A stretch of 14,420 bases of DNA from JAFGBN01 sp964394145 (GCA_964394145.1 CAYMVL010000035.1:1-14420), one strand, 5' to 3'. Shown: positions 1 through 7,247, numbered from the stretch's first letter. The notes: a model not told the origin generated them from the letters alone. Translations and numbers: made by a program.

Positions 1-309
1 GACGCTCTCATCACAGGTACAGCTATCTTGCAGCCGTCAAACGGGGCAGCTAGAACGACTGTAGCTGGCGATGCGAACGCCATCGGCTTCCTCTCCTTCG
101 GCTATCTCGATAGTTCCGTGAAGGCGCTCAGTGTAGATGGAGTAGCCGGTACAGTTGAGAATGCCAAGAACGGCACATATCCAATAGTGCGCCCGCTGCT
201 GCTACTTACCAAAGGGCAGCCAGAAGGGATTGTGAAGGAGTTTATGGACTTCTGCCTCGGCCCTGAAGGACAGGAGATCGTAGCCGAGGACTATATACCG
301 GCCATGTAA
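1..309 (+). CDS. pstS: Phosphate ABC transporter substrate-binding protein PstS, C-terminal part
   Basis: This is the 3' part of a gene whose start lies before the window; 102 residues are visible in frame from base 1 to the TAA at 307-309. PstS is the extracytoplasmic protein that captures inorganic phosphate and delivers it to the PstC-PstA channel. The visible part contains the typical PstS C-terminal lobe: a segment near the beginning reading QPSNGAARTTVAGDANAIGF, then GYLDSSVKAL, then the late motif NGTYPIVRPLLLLTKGQ, and a final helix with FMDFCLGPEGQEIV. That last part (pleasant loop, then a helix ending in GQEIV) is characteristic of the PstS family. The gene is followed by pstC, pstA, pstB and phoU in the same direction, which confirms the identity. 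The signal peptide and the N-terminal phosphate-binding loops cannot be seen. Confidence 0.93.
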   Translation, partial: DALITGTAILQPSNGAARTTVAGDANAIGFLSFGYLDSSVKALSVDGVAGTVENAKNGTYPIVRPLLLLTKGQPEGIVKEFMDFCLGPEGQEIVAEDYIPAM

Positions 310-365
310 TTCTTAGCAGGGGCCAGCCCACAGGGACGGCCCTTGCATTGGGGGTTATCTCCGAG

Positions 366-1232
366 ATGTCTCGTTATTTTACGGATCGCCTGGCTAAATA
401 CGTGGTTTTCATCGCCGCTACTGTGTCCTTCACGGTGCTGCTGGCTATTGCCATTTTCATCTTCAAAGACGGACTCCCCGCTTTCCGGGAAATAGGTGTA
501 CTTGATTTCCTCTTCGGCACAGTCTGGCGCCCGGGGCAGGAGCAATTCGGCATCCTTACCATGATCGTAGGATCGCTGCTTGTTACTATCGGTTCTCTCA
601 TTCTGGCAATACCGCTAGGCATCGCCTGTGCCATTTTGCTGGCTGAGGTGGCACCAAGCAGGCTTCGCCAGTTCCTGAGGCCGGCAGTAGAGTTACTGGT
701 AGGAATACCATCAGTCGTCTATGGCCTGGTGGGGCTGGTACTTCTGGTTCCGGCTGTACGTCAATTCGGCGGTAACGGCTTCAGCGTACTTGCAGCGTCA
801 ATAGTCTTGATGGCTATGATACTGCCTACTATTGTAAGTATCAGCGAGGATAGTATCAGAGCGGTACCAGCTTCTTATAAGGAGGCAGCGCTGGCGCTGG
901 GGGCGACGCAGTGGCAAATTATACGGGGTGTACTGCTACCGGCAGCCAAGTCTGGTATTGGCACCAGCATAGTGCTAGGCATGGGACGTGCTATAGGCGA
1001 GACGATGGCAATGATTATGGTCATTGGAAACTGCATAGTATTTCCGAAGACGCCTCTAGATCCGGCCCGCACATTGACAGGTAATATCGCTGTGGAAATC
1101 AATTATGCTACGGGAATCCATGAAAGCGCTCTCTTCGCTACCGCCGTCGTGCTTTTTGTGGTCATCCTGGCGTTAAACAGCATCGCGGTTATCTCACTGA
1201 AGGGGAGGACTCATGCTCAGACTGCCGCCTAA
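366..1232 (+). CDS. pstC: Phosphate ABC transporter permease PstC
   Basis: PstC is one of the two membrane subunits of the Pst phosphate importer. The protein has a first membrane helix right after a short basic N-terminus, a loop with FKDGLPAFREIG, and further hydrophobic segments. The EAA loop that docks on the ATPase reads EAALALGATQWQIIRGVLLP. It is followed by GRAIGETMAM, the PstC/PstA permease signature. The motif GIPSVVYGLVGL is also typical of PstC. The start is uncertain: ATG at 366 gives 288 residues, and an in-frame TTG at 348 gives 294. Each has a G-rich tract about 11 bases upstream, so neither is favoured by its ribosome site; I chose ATG. The gene ends inside pstA (20-base overlap), which suggests coupled translation of the two permease halves. 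Confidence 0.93.
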   Translation: MSRYFTDRLAKYVVFIAATVSFTVLLAIAIFIFKDGLPAFREIGVLDFLFGTVWRPGQEQFGILTMIVGSLLVTIGSLILAIPLGIACAILLAEVAPSRLRQFLRPAVELLVGIPSVVYGLVGLVLLVPAVRQFGGNGFSVLAASIVLMAMILPTIVSISEDSIRAVPASYKEAALALGATQWQIIRGVLLPAAKSGIGTSIVLGMGRAIGETMAMIMVIGNCIVFPKTPLDPARTLTGNIAVEINYATGIHESALFATAVVLFVVILALNSIAVISLKGRTHAQTAA

Positions 1233-2064
1233 GACAAGCCAAAGACTGGCCCTGGCCGCTATTTGGGGGGCCGGCTTTATCACCATTCTTGTCCTTCTCG
1301 TGGTCATCGGGTATGTGCTGGTCCAGGGTATTCCGGGTCTGACCCTTGATTTCCTGCTGACGCCGCCCGGCGGCGGCTTATCCGCAGAGGGAGGCATCTC
1401 TACGGTCATCGTCAGTACGGTCTATCTAGTGGTGGTAACCATTGTGATTCTAGTGCCGACCGGGCTTGGAGCTGCCATCTACCTGTCCGAGTATGCGCCG
1501 GACAACAGGCTGACTCATTTGATACGGTATGGAGTGGAAATACTAGCAGGTGTACCTTCAATTATATTCGGCCTCTTCGGCTTCGCACTCTTTGTTACGG
1601 CTTTGCATTTCAACTTCTCAATCCTTTCCGGGGCACTGACTCTGGTGTGTCTGCTACTGCCGACCATGATTCGTACCGCTGAAGAAGCAATCGAGTCAGT
1701 CCCTTACGCCTATCGTGAAGCAGCACTGGCACTGGGGACCACTCGCTGGCAGATGATAACAGGAGTCCTGTTGCGAACGGCGCTACCCGGCATCGTCACG
1801 GCGATCATACTCTCCATCGGCCGGGCTATTGAGGAAACCGCCTGCCTTTACGTCACCCTGGGCGGTAGCGCCGCCATGCCGAGTTCACTGCTCTCAGGAG
1901 GCAGGACCTTATCCTTGCACGTATTTTATCTTGCCATGGAGACCAGAGCCTTCGACAAGGCCATGGCCACGGGCGCGGTACTGATAATAACCATAATAAT
2001 AATCAATTCTCTTACTAACTGGCTTGCTTATCGCTTCCAGAAACGAATGAGAGGGGCAACTTAA
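1213..2064 (+). CDS. pstA: Phosphate ABC transporter permease PstA
   Basis: PstA is the second permease subunit, pairing with PstC to form the phosphate channel. The 283-residue protein starts at ATG 1213 inside the end of pstC, behind a strong AGGGGAGG ribosome site (1200-1208). It shows several hydrophobic segments, the motif GVPSIIFGLFGFALF and an EAA loop, REAALALGTTRWQMITGVLL. The C-terminal part has SGGRTLSLHVFYLAMET and a final hydrophobic helix rich in isoleucine. The signature after the EAA loop reads GRAIEET, whereas GRAIGET is usual (and is present in the PstC of this operon), so a Glu replaces Gly there. Length and order agree with standard PstA. One base separates its stop from pstB. 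Confidence 0.93.
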   Translation: MLRLPPKTSQRLALAAIWGAGFITILVLLVVIGYVLVQGIPGLTLDFLLTPPGGGLSAEGGISTVIVSTVYLVVVTIVILVPTGLGAAIYLSEYAPDNRLTHLIRYGVEILAGVPSIIFGLFGFALFVTALHFNFSILSGALTLVCLLLPTMIRTAEEAIESVPYAYREAALALGTTRWQMITGVLLRTALPGIVTAIILSIGRAIEETACLYVTLGGSAAMPSSLLSGGRTLSLHVFYLAMETRAFDKAMATGAVLIITIIIINSLTNWLAYRFQKRMRGAT

Positions 2065-2065
2065 C

Positions 2066-2860
2066 ATGAACATGTACCAAGGTCCCTGCGAACGCGGAAA
2101 AATCACTACCAGAAGAGTCAACTTGTACTACGGAAGCTTTCAGGCCCTTCGGGACATCTCGCTTGAAATCCAGAAATGCGCCATTACGGCCATCATCGGC
2201 CCATCTGGCTGCGGCAAATCATCTTTCTTACGCCTGCTCAACCGCATGAACGATATCATCAGCGGCGTCAGGGTTGAAGGTACACTGGAACTTGATGGTA
2301 TCTCTATCTATGATAAGTCCGTTGATGTAGTAGCCCTGCGCAAGAAAGTGGGCATGGTCTTCCAGAAGCCAAATCCATTCCCAATGTCAATTTTTGACAA
2401 CATCGCTTTTGGGCCCAGGCAACACGGCACGAAGAACCGGAAAGCGCTTGAGGAAATCGTGGAAAAAAGCTTGCGCCAGGCCGCTCTCTGGGATGAGGTA
2501 CATGATAAGCTGGAACAGTCCGCTCTAGCTCTTTCTGGGGGGCAGCAGCAGCGCCTCTGCATTGCTCGAGTACTGGCGGTTGAGCCCGAGGTCATCCTGA
2601 TGGATGAGCCCTGCAGTGCCCTTGACCCGATCGCCACTCTCAGGATAGAAGAACTGATGAGGGCATTAAGCAGGAACTATACCATCGTTATTGTGACCCA
2701 TAATATGCAGCAGGCAGCTCGTGTGTCTGATATGGCTGCCTTCTTTATGATGGAGCAAGACCGGGCTGGTATACTGGTAGAATATGGCAGCACATCTCAG
2801 ATATTCACTGCCCCCAGAGACAAGCGTACAGAGGACTATATCACCGGCCGATTTGGCTAA
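2066..2860 (+). CDS. pstB: Phosphate ABC transporter ATP-binding protein PstB
   Basis: PstB is the cytoplasmic ATPase that powers phosphate import through PstC and PstA. All nucleotide-binding elements are intact in the 264-residue protein: Walker A GPSGCGKSS at residues 45-53, the Q-loop in VGMVFQKPNPFP around residue 100, the ABC signature LSGGQQQR at 156-163, Walker B VILMDEP at 176-182 and the H-loop His at 212 (VTHNMQQ). The KPNPFP motif after the Q-loop and the N-terminal YYGSFQALRDI are specific to PstB among ABC ATPases. The start ATG 2066 is preceded by GAGAGGGG; an in-frame ATG at 2072 is a possible alternative. It follows pstA by one base and precedes phoU by 11 bases. Confidence 0.96.
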   Translation: MNMYQGPCERGKITTRRVNLYYGSFQALRDISLEIQKCAITAIIGPSGCGKSSFLRLLNRMNDIISGVRVEGTLELDGISIYDKSVDVVALRKKVGMVFQKPNPFPMSIFDNIAFGPRQHGTKNRKALEEIVEKSLRQAALWDEVHDKLEQSALALSGGQQQRLCIARVLAVEPEVILMDEPCSALDPIATLRIEELMRALSRNYTIVIVTHNMQQAARVSDMAAFFMMEQDRAGILVEYGSTSQIFTAPRDKRTEDYITGRFG

Positions 2861-2871
2861 AGGAGACTATT

Positions 2872-3537
2872 ATGCTGAGACAGAGTTTTGACCGCTATAT
2901 TACTGAGCTTCGGGATGAAGTCCTGCTCCTGGGTAGCATGGTAGACAGGGCTATTGAGCGCTCAATGCAAGCCCTGAAAAACAGAGATTTGGCGCTGGCG
3001 CAGGAGGTAATTGCTAACGATGTCAAAATAAACGAAAAACGCTTCAATATAGAAGAGAGGTGCATTCAGCTTATCGCTACCCAGCAGCCTGTAGCTCGCG
3101 ATCTGCGCATCATTGTCATTGGACTGTATATCATATCCGAGCTTGAGCGAATCGCTGACTATGGCCTAGGCATAGCTAGAATTGCGCTCATGATAGGTGA
3201 CGAACCCCCTCTCAAGCCTCTGGTTGACCTGCCGCGCATGGCAGATAAGGCCAGGGACATGCTTCGCCGCAGCCTGGATGCCTTTGTCAAATACGACGCC
3301 GAGGCAGCGAGAAGAATCGCCTTGGAAGACGACCAAGTTGACCAGCTTTATGACCAAATCTTTCGGGAGCTACTTACCTATATGGCAGAAGACCCAAGAA
3401 CCATTACTAGAGCAACACGACTTATCTGGGTAGCCCATAACCTTGAGCGCAGCGCTGATAGGGTAACAAACATCTGTGAGCGCGTCGTCTTCACTGTTAC
3501 AGGCAAAATGGAGGAGATTGGAGCATCAAAGTACTAG
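2872..3537 (+). CDS. phoU: Phosphate signalling regulator PhoU
   Basis: PhoU links the Pst transporter to phosphate signalling, typically by contacting PstB and a PhoR-type sensor kinase and keeping the Pho response off when phosphate is plentiful. The protein is 221 residues, the usual length, and consists of two repeated three-helix PhoU domains. Each repeat carries the conserved metal-binding E-x3-D motif: E92-D96 in ELERIADYGLGIAR and E192-D196 in NLERSADRVTNICER. The ATG at 2872 has an AAAGGAG ribosome site a few bases upstream. It is the last gene of the pst operon; no kinase or response-regulator gene follows it here. The 160 bases after it hold only short inverted repeats and no clear U-tract terminator. 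Confidence 0.95.
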   Translation: MLRQSFDRYITELRDEVLLLGSMVDRAIERSMQALKNRDLALAQEVIANDVKINEKRFNIEERCIQLIATQQPVARDLRIIVIGLYIISELERIADYGLGIARIALMIGDEPPLKPLVDLPRMADKARDMLRRSLDAFVKYDAEAARRIALEDDQVDQLYDQIFRELLTYMAEDPRTITRATRLIWVAHNLERSADRVTNICERVVFTVTGKMEEIGASKY

Positions 3538-3615
3538 GCCAGAAGTGTAACGCGATTGTGGCTTTTGCGCAGCTACGCTAGCTCTTGTCATCAAGGTGAC
3601 TACGACTCAAGAGTA

Positions 3616-3646
3616 TTGGCCGCAGATCACGCACATGCTGTATGAT
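3616..3646 (+). promoter_or_regulatory. Weak candidate promoter for the DUF4405-type gene
   Basis: A TATGAT -10-like box (3641-3646) lies about 50 bases before the gene start. The best -35 partner is TTGGCC (3616-3621), but the 19-base spacer is longer than usual. The gene lies more than 120 bases after phoU, so a promoter of its own is expected, but this assignment is weak. Confidence 0.25.
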
Positions 3647-3697
3647 ATACGAAAATAACGTATGCGGCAGTTAGGACACTATGGCAAGGAGGATAGC

Positions 3698-4009
3698 ATG
3701 ACAAAAGGTCGTCCGGTCAAGGTAAGAATATACGCCAGAGCAGTTGTTGGGCTCCTGCTTATTATTGTCTGGGCGCTGGTCGCGCTGTCGGGCCTGGTGC
3801 TATGGCTTGCGCCATCTGGACCTCGCTCTGGTACGCTATCTCTACTACTTGGGCTAAGTAAATCTGAGTGGAGTGATGTACATTTCTGGATAGCTATAGC
3901 CACATATGTGGTGACTATACTTCACATCATCATCGACTGGAAGACATTGAGAGGCGTCGTACGCTACCTGACCAGCGCGCACAGGAGAGACAGGATATCG
4001 CAGCAATAA
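3698..4009 (+). CDS. Small two-helix membrane protein, DUF4405-like, possible b-type heme binding
   Basis: A 103-residue membrane protein starting at ATG 3698. This start is chosen over an upstream ATG at 3662 because a perfect AAGGAGG ribosome site (3686-3692) sits five bases before it. A short basic N-terminus leads into a hydrophobic helix at residues 14-38. A polar loop follows, then a second helix at about 61-81 with the sequence SDVHFWIAIATYVVTILHII. His62 and His76 are 14 residues apart on this helix, the spacing seen in cytochrome b561-like and DUF4405 proteins, where such residues hold heme. The C-terminus is basic (about residues 82-103) and likely cytoplasmic. The family assignment comes from this pattern and from the W-x3-H and H-x3-D-W motifs; function is unknown. 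Only two helices are present, so it would have to dimerise or pair with another subunit to form a heme pocket. Confidence 0.72.
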   Translation: MTKGRPVKVRIYARAVVGLLLIIVWALVALSGLVLWLAPSGPRSGTLSLLLGLSKSEWSDVHFWIAIATYVVTILHIIIDWKTLRGVVRYLTSAHRRDRISQQ

Positions 4010-4028
4010 TTTCCGATATCCAATGGTG

Positions 4029-4072
4029 AGCTGGGCAACCAAATCAGTACCGTTGCCCCAATCTGCCCAGCT
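4029..4072. other. Two mutually exclusive hairpins between convergent genes
   Basis: The gap between the DUF4405-like gene (plus) and msrA (minus) contains GGGCAAC (4033-4039), which can pair with GTTGCCC (4052-4058). The overlapping AGCTGGGCA (4029-4037) can instead pair with TGCCCAGCT (4064-4072). The two stems share bases and cannot coexist. Neither is followed by a T-run on either strand, so it is not a classical intrinsic terminator. It could still act as a bidirectional 3' end or RNA-stabilising structure for both genes. Confidence 0.35.
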
Positions 4073-4131
4073 GATTCAGTGTTGCCATATTTAGAAGGTA
4101 AGGCTATGCAAGGAACCGCCAGGTTCTCGAA

Positions 4132-4683
4132 TTACTTCTTCAGCTGTTTTGCCCATCGCTGGCGGAGCTTGCTGATCTTCGGCAAAATCACCGTCCGGCA
4201 ATAAGCCTGGTCCATGTGTTGAGAGAAGTATCTCTGGTGGTATTCTTCAGCAGGATAAAAGATACCCAGCGGAACAATCTGCGTCACGATGGGCTTTCCC
4301 CATATACGGGCTCTATCGAGTTCTCCGATGAGTTCCTCGGCGATTTCTTTTTGCTGCTGGTTGTGGTAGAAAATGGCTGAGCGGTATTGCGTGCCCAAAT
4401 CCATCCCCTGTCGATTCAGTGTGCCTGGATCATGCACCGAGAAGAATATTTCTAACAGCTGCCGGTACGAGAGCTTTGAAGGTCTGAAGGTGATCTGGAC
4501 CGCCTCAGCATGGCCAGTCTTACCGGTGCAGACCTGCTCATAGCTAGGATTGATGGTGGTGCCACCCGTATAGCCAGAAACTACCCCCTCCACGCCGTCA
4601 ATTTCCAAAAAGGCCGCCTCAAGACACCAGAAACAACCTCCAGCCAGGGTAGCAACTTCCAGTGACTCCTCCCGGGTCATCAT
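4132..4683 (-). CDS. msrA: Peptide methionine sulfoxide reductase MsrA
   Basis: MsrA reduces the S-epimer of methionine sulfoxide in proteins and free methionine, using thioredoxin-regenerated cysteines. The 183-residue protein has the hallmark GCFWC at residues 16-20, whose Cys17 is the catalytic nucleophile, followed by LEAAF. Other family blocks are present: SGYTGG, YEQVCTGKTGHAEAVQ, HDPGTLNRQGMDLGTQYRS and the C-terminal HMDQAYC with Cys162. It is a cytoplasmic form without signal peptide. Two adjacent ATGs are possible (4683 and 4680); AGGGG lies just upstream and suits the second slightly better in spacing. No MsrB domain or gene is adjacent. It converges on the DUF4405-like gene, and no convincing promoter was found upstream. 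Confidence 0.95.
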   Translation of the reverse strand: MMTREESLEVATLAGGCFWCLEAAFLEIDGVEGVVSGYTGGTTINPSYEQVCTGKTGHAEAVQITFRPSKLSYRQLLEIFFSVHDPGTLNRQGMDLGTQYRSAIFYHNQQQKEIAEELIGELDRARIWGKPIVTQIVPLGIFYPAEEYHQRYFSQHMDQAYCRTVILPKISKLRQRWAKQLKK

Positions 4684-4892
4684 TTACCCCTGTCCACAGA
4701 TTCAGACCTGAAGTAGTTCACGCGATGCTGGTTGTTTCTCAGGGGTAGGCGATGGTCATAAATATTGCCGACACTTGAGCCACACCGGGCACGAGAAGCA
4801 GTCAACATCCCTAGGAGTGGCATCCTTCAACGTGCTTAAGCCATTCCTTGCCCGGCCAGAGTTTCGGCCGCAACAACCACCTTGCCATGACG

Positions 4893-5675
4893 CTAGTATA
4901 TCTTCCTCCTCACCCCTTGCACTATTATCCCAACCGAGACCAGAACGAGGCCAACGATAGTGACAACTATCACGTTTTGATCAGACACCGTGTTAACCGC
5001 CAGCCGTTTTAGCAATATACCGAGCAATGCCCAATCTACAACGAGACAGTAGAAAATGTCTTTTCTCGTAAACAGTACGCCCAATGCAATTGCTATACCA
5101 ACAGCAATAACGGCTACGGCCCAGAACTGTTCCCCAAGCCCGAATGCGTTCCAGTGGACATCGACCAGTAATGCAGTAACATTGGCAATCGTAGCTATAG
5201 TAATCCAACCAAGATATATGCTGAAAGGCAGATGGACAGAGTACTTTTCAGTTCTTGTCGCCGTTGATCTGCCGATACGAAGCCGCAGGTAGATGCTAAC
5301 AAGGCATCCCAGTAACAGAAGCATGAAAACCAGGGATAGAGGAACGACCTCGTAATGCCAGGCGAATATCCAGCCGATATTTGCAAGAGAGGCAACGAAG
5401 AAGAGCGGCCCGATCCTCTCGATGAAGTATGACTTTTCAGCATCTTCTTTTGCGACGATTCTCAACTGATATATGACAAAAATAGCAAGCAGGACATAGA
5501 TTAATCCCCAAATTGCAAACGTGAGCCCTGCTGGAGTGAATAGATTGGGGTATTGATCCGACAGTTCGCCGGTAGTCCTATTGTTTATAGGCAGGGCGTT
5601 GGCAAGTGCGTTGACGACAACGGTACCGACAAACCCCAGCAAGTTTAAAATAACCAGGACCAATTTGTGCCTCAT
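4893..5675 (-). CDS. TspO/MBR-like integral membrane protein (tryptophan-rich sensory protein type)
   Basis: A 260-residue polytopic membrane protein. The N-terminal part carries a conserved block, NALANALPINNRTTGELSDQ, followed by NLFTPAGLTFAIWGLIYVLL. That second block (FTPAG-x-FxIWGxIY) is typical of the longer bacterial proteins annotated as tryptophan-rich sensory or TspO/MBR-like proteins. Further helices carry Trp pairs such as NIGWIFAWHYE and SIYLGWITIATIANVTALLVD. Several hydrophobic segments fill the rest. Canonical TspO is about 160 residues, so this is the extended type whose ligand is not established; a porphyrin or sterol role should not be assumed. The ATG has an excellent ribosome site, AGGAGGTGA on the minus strand (about 5681-5690), and a promoter is visible upstream (5753-5782). 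Confidence 0.75.
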   Translation of the reverse strand: MRHKLVLVILNLLGFVGTVVVNALANALPINNRTTGELSDQYPNLFTPAGLTFAIWGLIYVLLAIFVIYQLRIVAKEDAEKSYFIERIGPLFFVASLANIGWIFAWHYEVVPLSLVFMLLLLGCLVSIYLRLRIGRSTATRTEKYSVHLPFSIYLGWITIATIANVTALLVDVHWNAFGLGEQFWAVAVIAVGIAIALGVLFTRKDIFYCLVVDWALLGILLKRLAVNTVSDQNVIVVTIVGLVLVSVGIIVQGVRRKIY

Positions 5676-5752
5676 GATAAGTCACCTCCTCTACTTTGCT
5701 AATCCTTCCACTCTACTGAATCTCAGTTTATCAGTCTTCTCGGCCTCCTTAC

Positions 5753-5782
5753 ATAATGTCGGAATCTACTTGTTGTTGTCAA
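5753..5782 (-). promoter_or_regulatory. Sigma70-like promoter for the TspO-like gene
   Basis: Read on the minus strand, TTGACA (5777-5782) is followed by an 18-base spacer and CATTAT (5753-5758). The -35 box is a perfect consensus and the -10 box matches four of six. Transcription would begin near 5745, giving a leader of about 70 bases before the TspO-like gene. The -35 box lies inside the small palindrome GTTGTCAAC. Confidence 0.6.
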
Positions 5783-5838
5783 CAGGTGGTAGCTTGTGTT
5801 GTGGTAGATATACATATGTGGCCGGCCAGCACATCGCC

Positions 5839-5867
5839 TTTACAACGGATACCTGTTCGCATATAAT
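5839..5867 (+). promoter_or_regulatory. Strong sigma70-like promoter for tRNA-Leu
   Basis: TTTACA (5839-5844), a 17-base spacer and a perfect TATAAT (5862-5867) form the strongest promoter match in the window. The predicted start is near 5874, about 93 bases before tRNA-Leu, the only plus-strand gene immediately downstream. A 5' leader would be removed by RNase P. Confidence 0.65.
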
Positions 5868-5966
5868 ATCGGTTAGGCACGAAGAGATAGTGGCTCCACC
5901 GGGCGTAGTGGCACTCGCTGGGACGATCTCAAACGTGGCATTAATTCATAGCACTTCACTGTTAGT

Positions 5967-6049
5967 GCCGAGGTGGCGGAATGGTAGACGCGGCGGACTT
6001 AAAATCCGCTTCCCTTGCGGGAGTGTGGGTTCGAGTCCCTCCCTCGGCA
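5967..6049 (+). tRNA. tRNA-Leu (anticodon UAA)
   Basis: An 83-base class II tRNA. The acceptor GCCGAGG pairs with CCTCGGC and is followed by discriminator A at 6049. The D arm is GCG...CGC. The anticodon stem GCGGA/TCCGC encloses the loop CTTAAAA, giving anticodon TAA (leucine). A long variable arm, TCCC-TTGC-GGGA, is expected for leucine. The T loop is TTCGAGT, with stem strands GTGGG and CCCTC; these leave one U-U mismatch at the second pair. CCA is not encoded, so it must be added enzymatically. It stands alone between the TspO-like gene and degV, with its own promoter upstream. Confidence 0.95.
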
Positions 6050-6300
6050 GTGGATTTTTGCCTACCGCTGAAACTGTAGCTATCTAACGTCTGACTCTCT
6101 ATCGAGATGCCAACAGTCCTTCCAAGTTCCGCATTGTTCAGGTCTCGCATTTCATCAATGAGAATATCTGTGTAATTGTAACGAACGAAGAACTAGGCAT
6201 GGCAATTCGTATATAGCAGCACAATGGTAAATTGTCGTTGCTTTGAGTATTTCCATCGAATGAGTTGAAAATATTACGCAGGCAATTAGTACGTCTGGCT
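6050..6300. other. Intergenic stretch with no recognisable gene
   Basis: The first part of the 349-base gap between tRNA-Leu and degV. A short T-run (TTTTT, about 6054-6058) directly follows the tRNA and may help end transcription, but it has no separate hairpin. The rest is AT-richer and carries no convincing reading frame on either strand. The minus-strand frame here is an antisense artefact of the tRNA. The degV promoter follows at 6307. Confidence 0.5.
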
Positions 6301-6306
6301 GTTGTA

Positions 6307-6335
6307 TTGACACAGCACGTGGCACATGTCACAAT
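6307..6335 (+). promoter_or_regulatory. Sigma70-like promoter for degV with overlapping palindrome
   Basis: A perfect TTGACA (6307-6312), a 17-base spacer and CACAAT (6330-6335, four of six) predict a start near 6342, about 57 bases before degV. An imperfect palindrome GTGGCACATGTCAC (6319-6332) spans the end of the spacer and the first bases of the -10 box. That is a position where a dimeric repressor would block RNA polymerase. Confidence 0.55.
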
Positions 6336-6398
6336 TGCGCAAGTTTTTGTCACTTACCACGTCTCCTATTGTACTTGGGTTCAGGCAAAGTAGCTGAT

Positions 6399-7247
6399 AT
6401 GGCAAACGTTGCAGTTGTAACTGATAGCATGGCTACTATTCCGGTTGATTTGGTGAGAAAATATAATATCTCAGTAGCACCGCTCCACATTATATGGGAC
6501 AAGATCGATTACCGAGATGGTGTGGATATACAAACTGGCGAGTTTTATTCTCGATTACCTAAATCAAAGACTTTGCCCACGACGGACAGTGCGATACAGG
6601 GAGAATTTTTGCAAATATTCGAGAGCCTAAAAGCCACGGCGTCTGGCATTGTCGTATTAACTGTCAGCGCCGCAATGCCCTCTGGCTGTTATGATTCAGC
6701 ACTAAGTGCTAAAGCACTTGTGGAAGGTATACCGATAGAAGTCATTGATACCCGAACAGCGCTGATGGCACAGGGGTTTTCTGTGCTAGCGGCGGCTAAA
6801 GTAGCGGCTAGCGGGGGTGATATTTTAGAAGTATGTCGAGCTGGTTCAGCGGTGGCTCCTAAAACCCATACTTTCTGGGCCATGGATACTCTTGAGTACT
6901 TCAGAAGACTGGGGCGGCTCAGTTTACCCCGGGCAACGTTGGCCTCCTGGTTGAAGGTAAAACCAATATTAGGCGTTGTAGAAGGGAAACTCGCAGCTTT
7001 GGACAGAGTACGTACCAAAGCTAAGGTAATCGATAAGCTTCTTGAAATTATGGGCGAACGTTTAGCAGGTAACAGTCCACTCCATGTATCGGTTTTACAT
7101 GGTAATTCTCCACAAGAGGCTGAACAACTGGAACAAGAAGTCATTACCAGGTATAACCCAGCCGAAGTATTACGCAGCGAAATTACACCTGTAATAGGTA
7201 CCTATACCGGTCCGGGAACGCTGGGTTTGGCCTTCTATAACGAGTGA
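6399..7247 (+). CDS. DegV family fatty-acid-binding protein
   Basis: DegV-fold proteins bind a single fatty acid; the FakB members present it to the kinase FakA for phosphorylation and entry into phospholipid synthesis. The protein is 282 residues from ATG 6399, which gives the family N-terminus VAVVTDSMATIP. An in-frame TTG at 6369 would add ten residues with no family support. Recognisable blocks in order are the early TDS motif, YRDGVDIQTGEFYSRL, LPTTDSAIQGEF, TVSAAMPSGCYDSALSA, VIDTRTALMAQG, TLEYFRRLGRLS, the VKPILGVVEGKL block and a C-terminal ITPVIGTYTGPGTLGLAF. The last is the classic DegV ending. No fakA-like kinase gene lies in the window, so the exact partner is unknown. The ribosome site is weak, and a promoter with a possible operator lies upstream. 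Confidence 0.9.
   Translation: MANVAVVTDSMATIPVDLVRKYNISVAPLHIIWDKIDYRDGVDIQTGEFYSRLPKSKTLPTTDSAIQGEFLQIFESLKATASGIVVLTVSAAMPSGCYDSALSAKALVEGIPIEVIDTRTALMAQGFSVLAAAKVAASGGDILEVCRAGSAVAPKTHTFWAMDTLEYFRRLGRLSLPRATLASWLKVKPILGVVEGKLAALDRVRTKAKVIDKLLEIMGERLAGNSPLHVSVLHGNSPQEAEQLEQEVITRYNPAEVLRSEITPVIGTYTGPGTLGLAFYNE

Noticed and set aside
2308..2637. Minus-strand 109-codon frame inside pstB
   Set aside because: It is a shadow of the intact PstB reading frame, with no start signal.
4853..4870. CGGCC/GGCCG hairpin just after the TspO-like gene
   Set aside because: It is a five-base stem with no T-run on the minus strand, so a terminator is not supported.
4775..4960. Plus-strand 61-codon frame between msrA and the TspO-like gene
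   Set aside because: It is low in protein-like features, lacks a clear ribosome site and overlaps the end of the TspO-like gene.
5581..6087. Plus-strand 168-codon frame
   Set aside because: It runs antisense through the start of the TspO-like gene and through the tRNA; it has no ribosome site or recognisable motif.
5962..6150. Minus-strand 62-codon frame with GGTRTHTPAREADFKSAAS
   Set aside because: It is the antisense translation of tRNA-Leu, a known type of spurious protein in databases.
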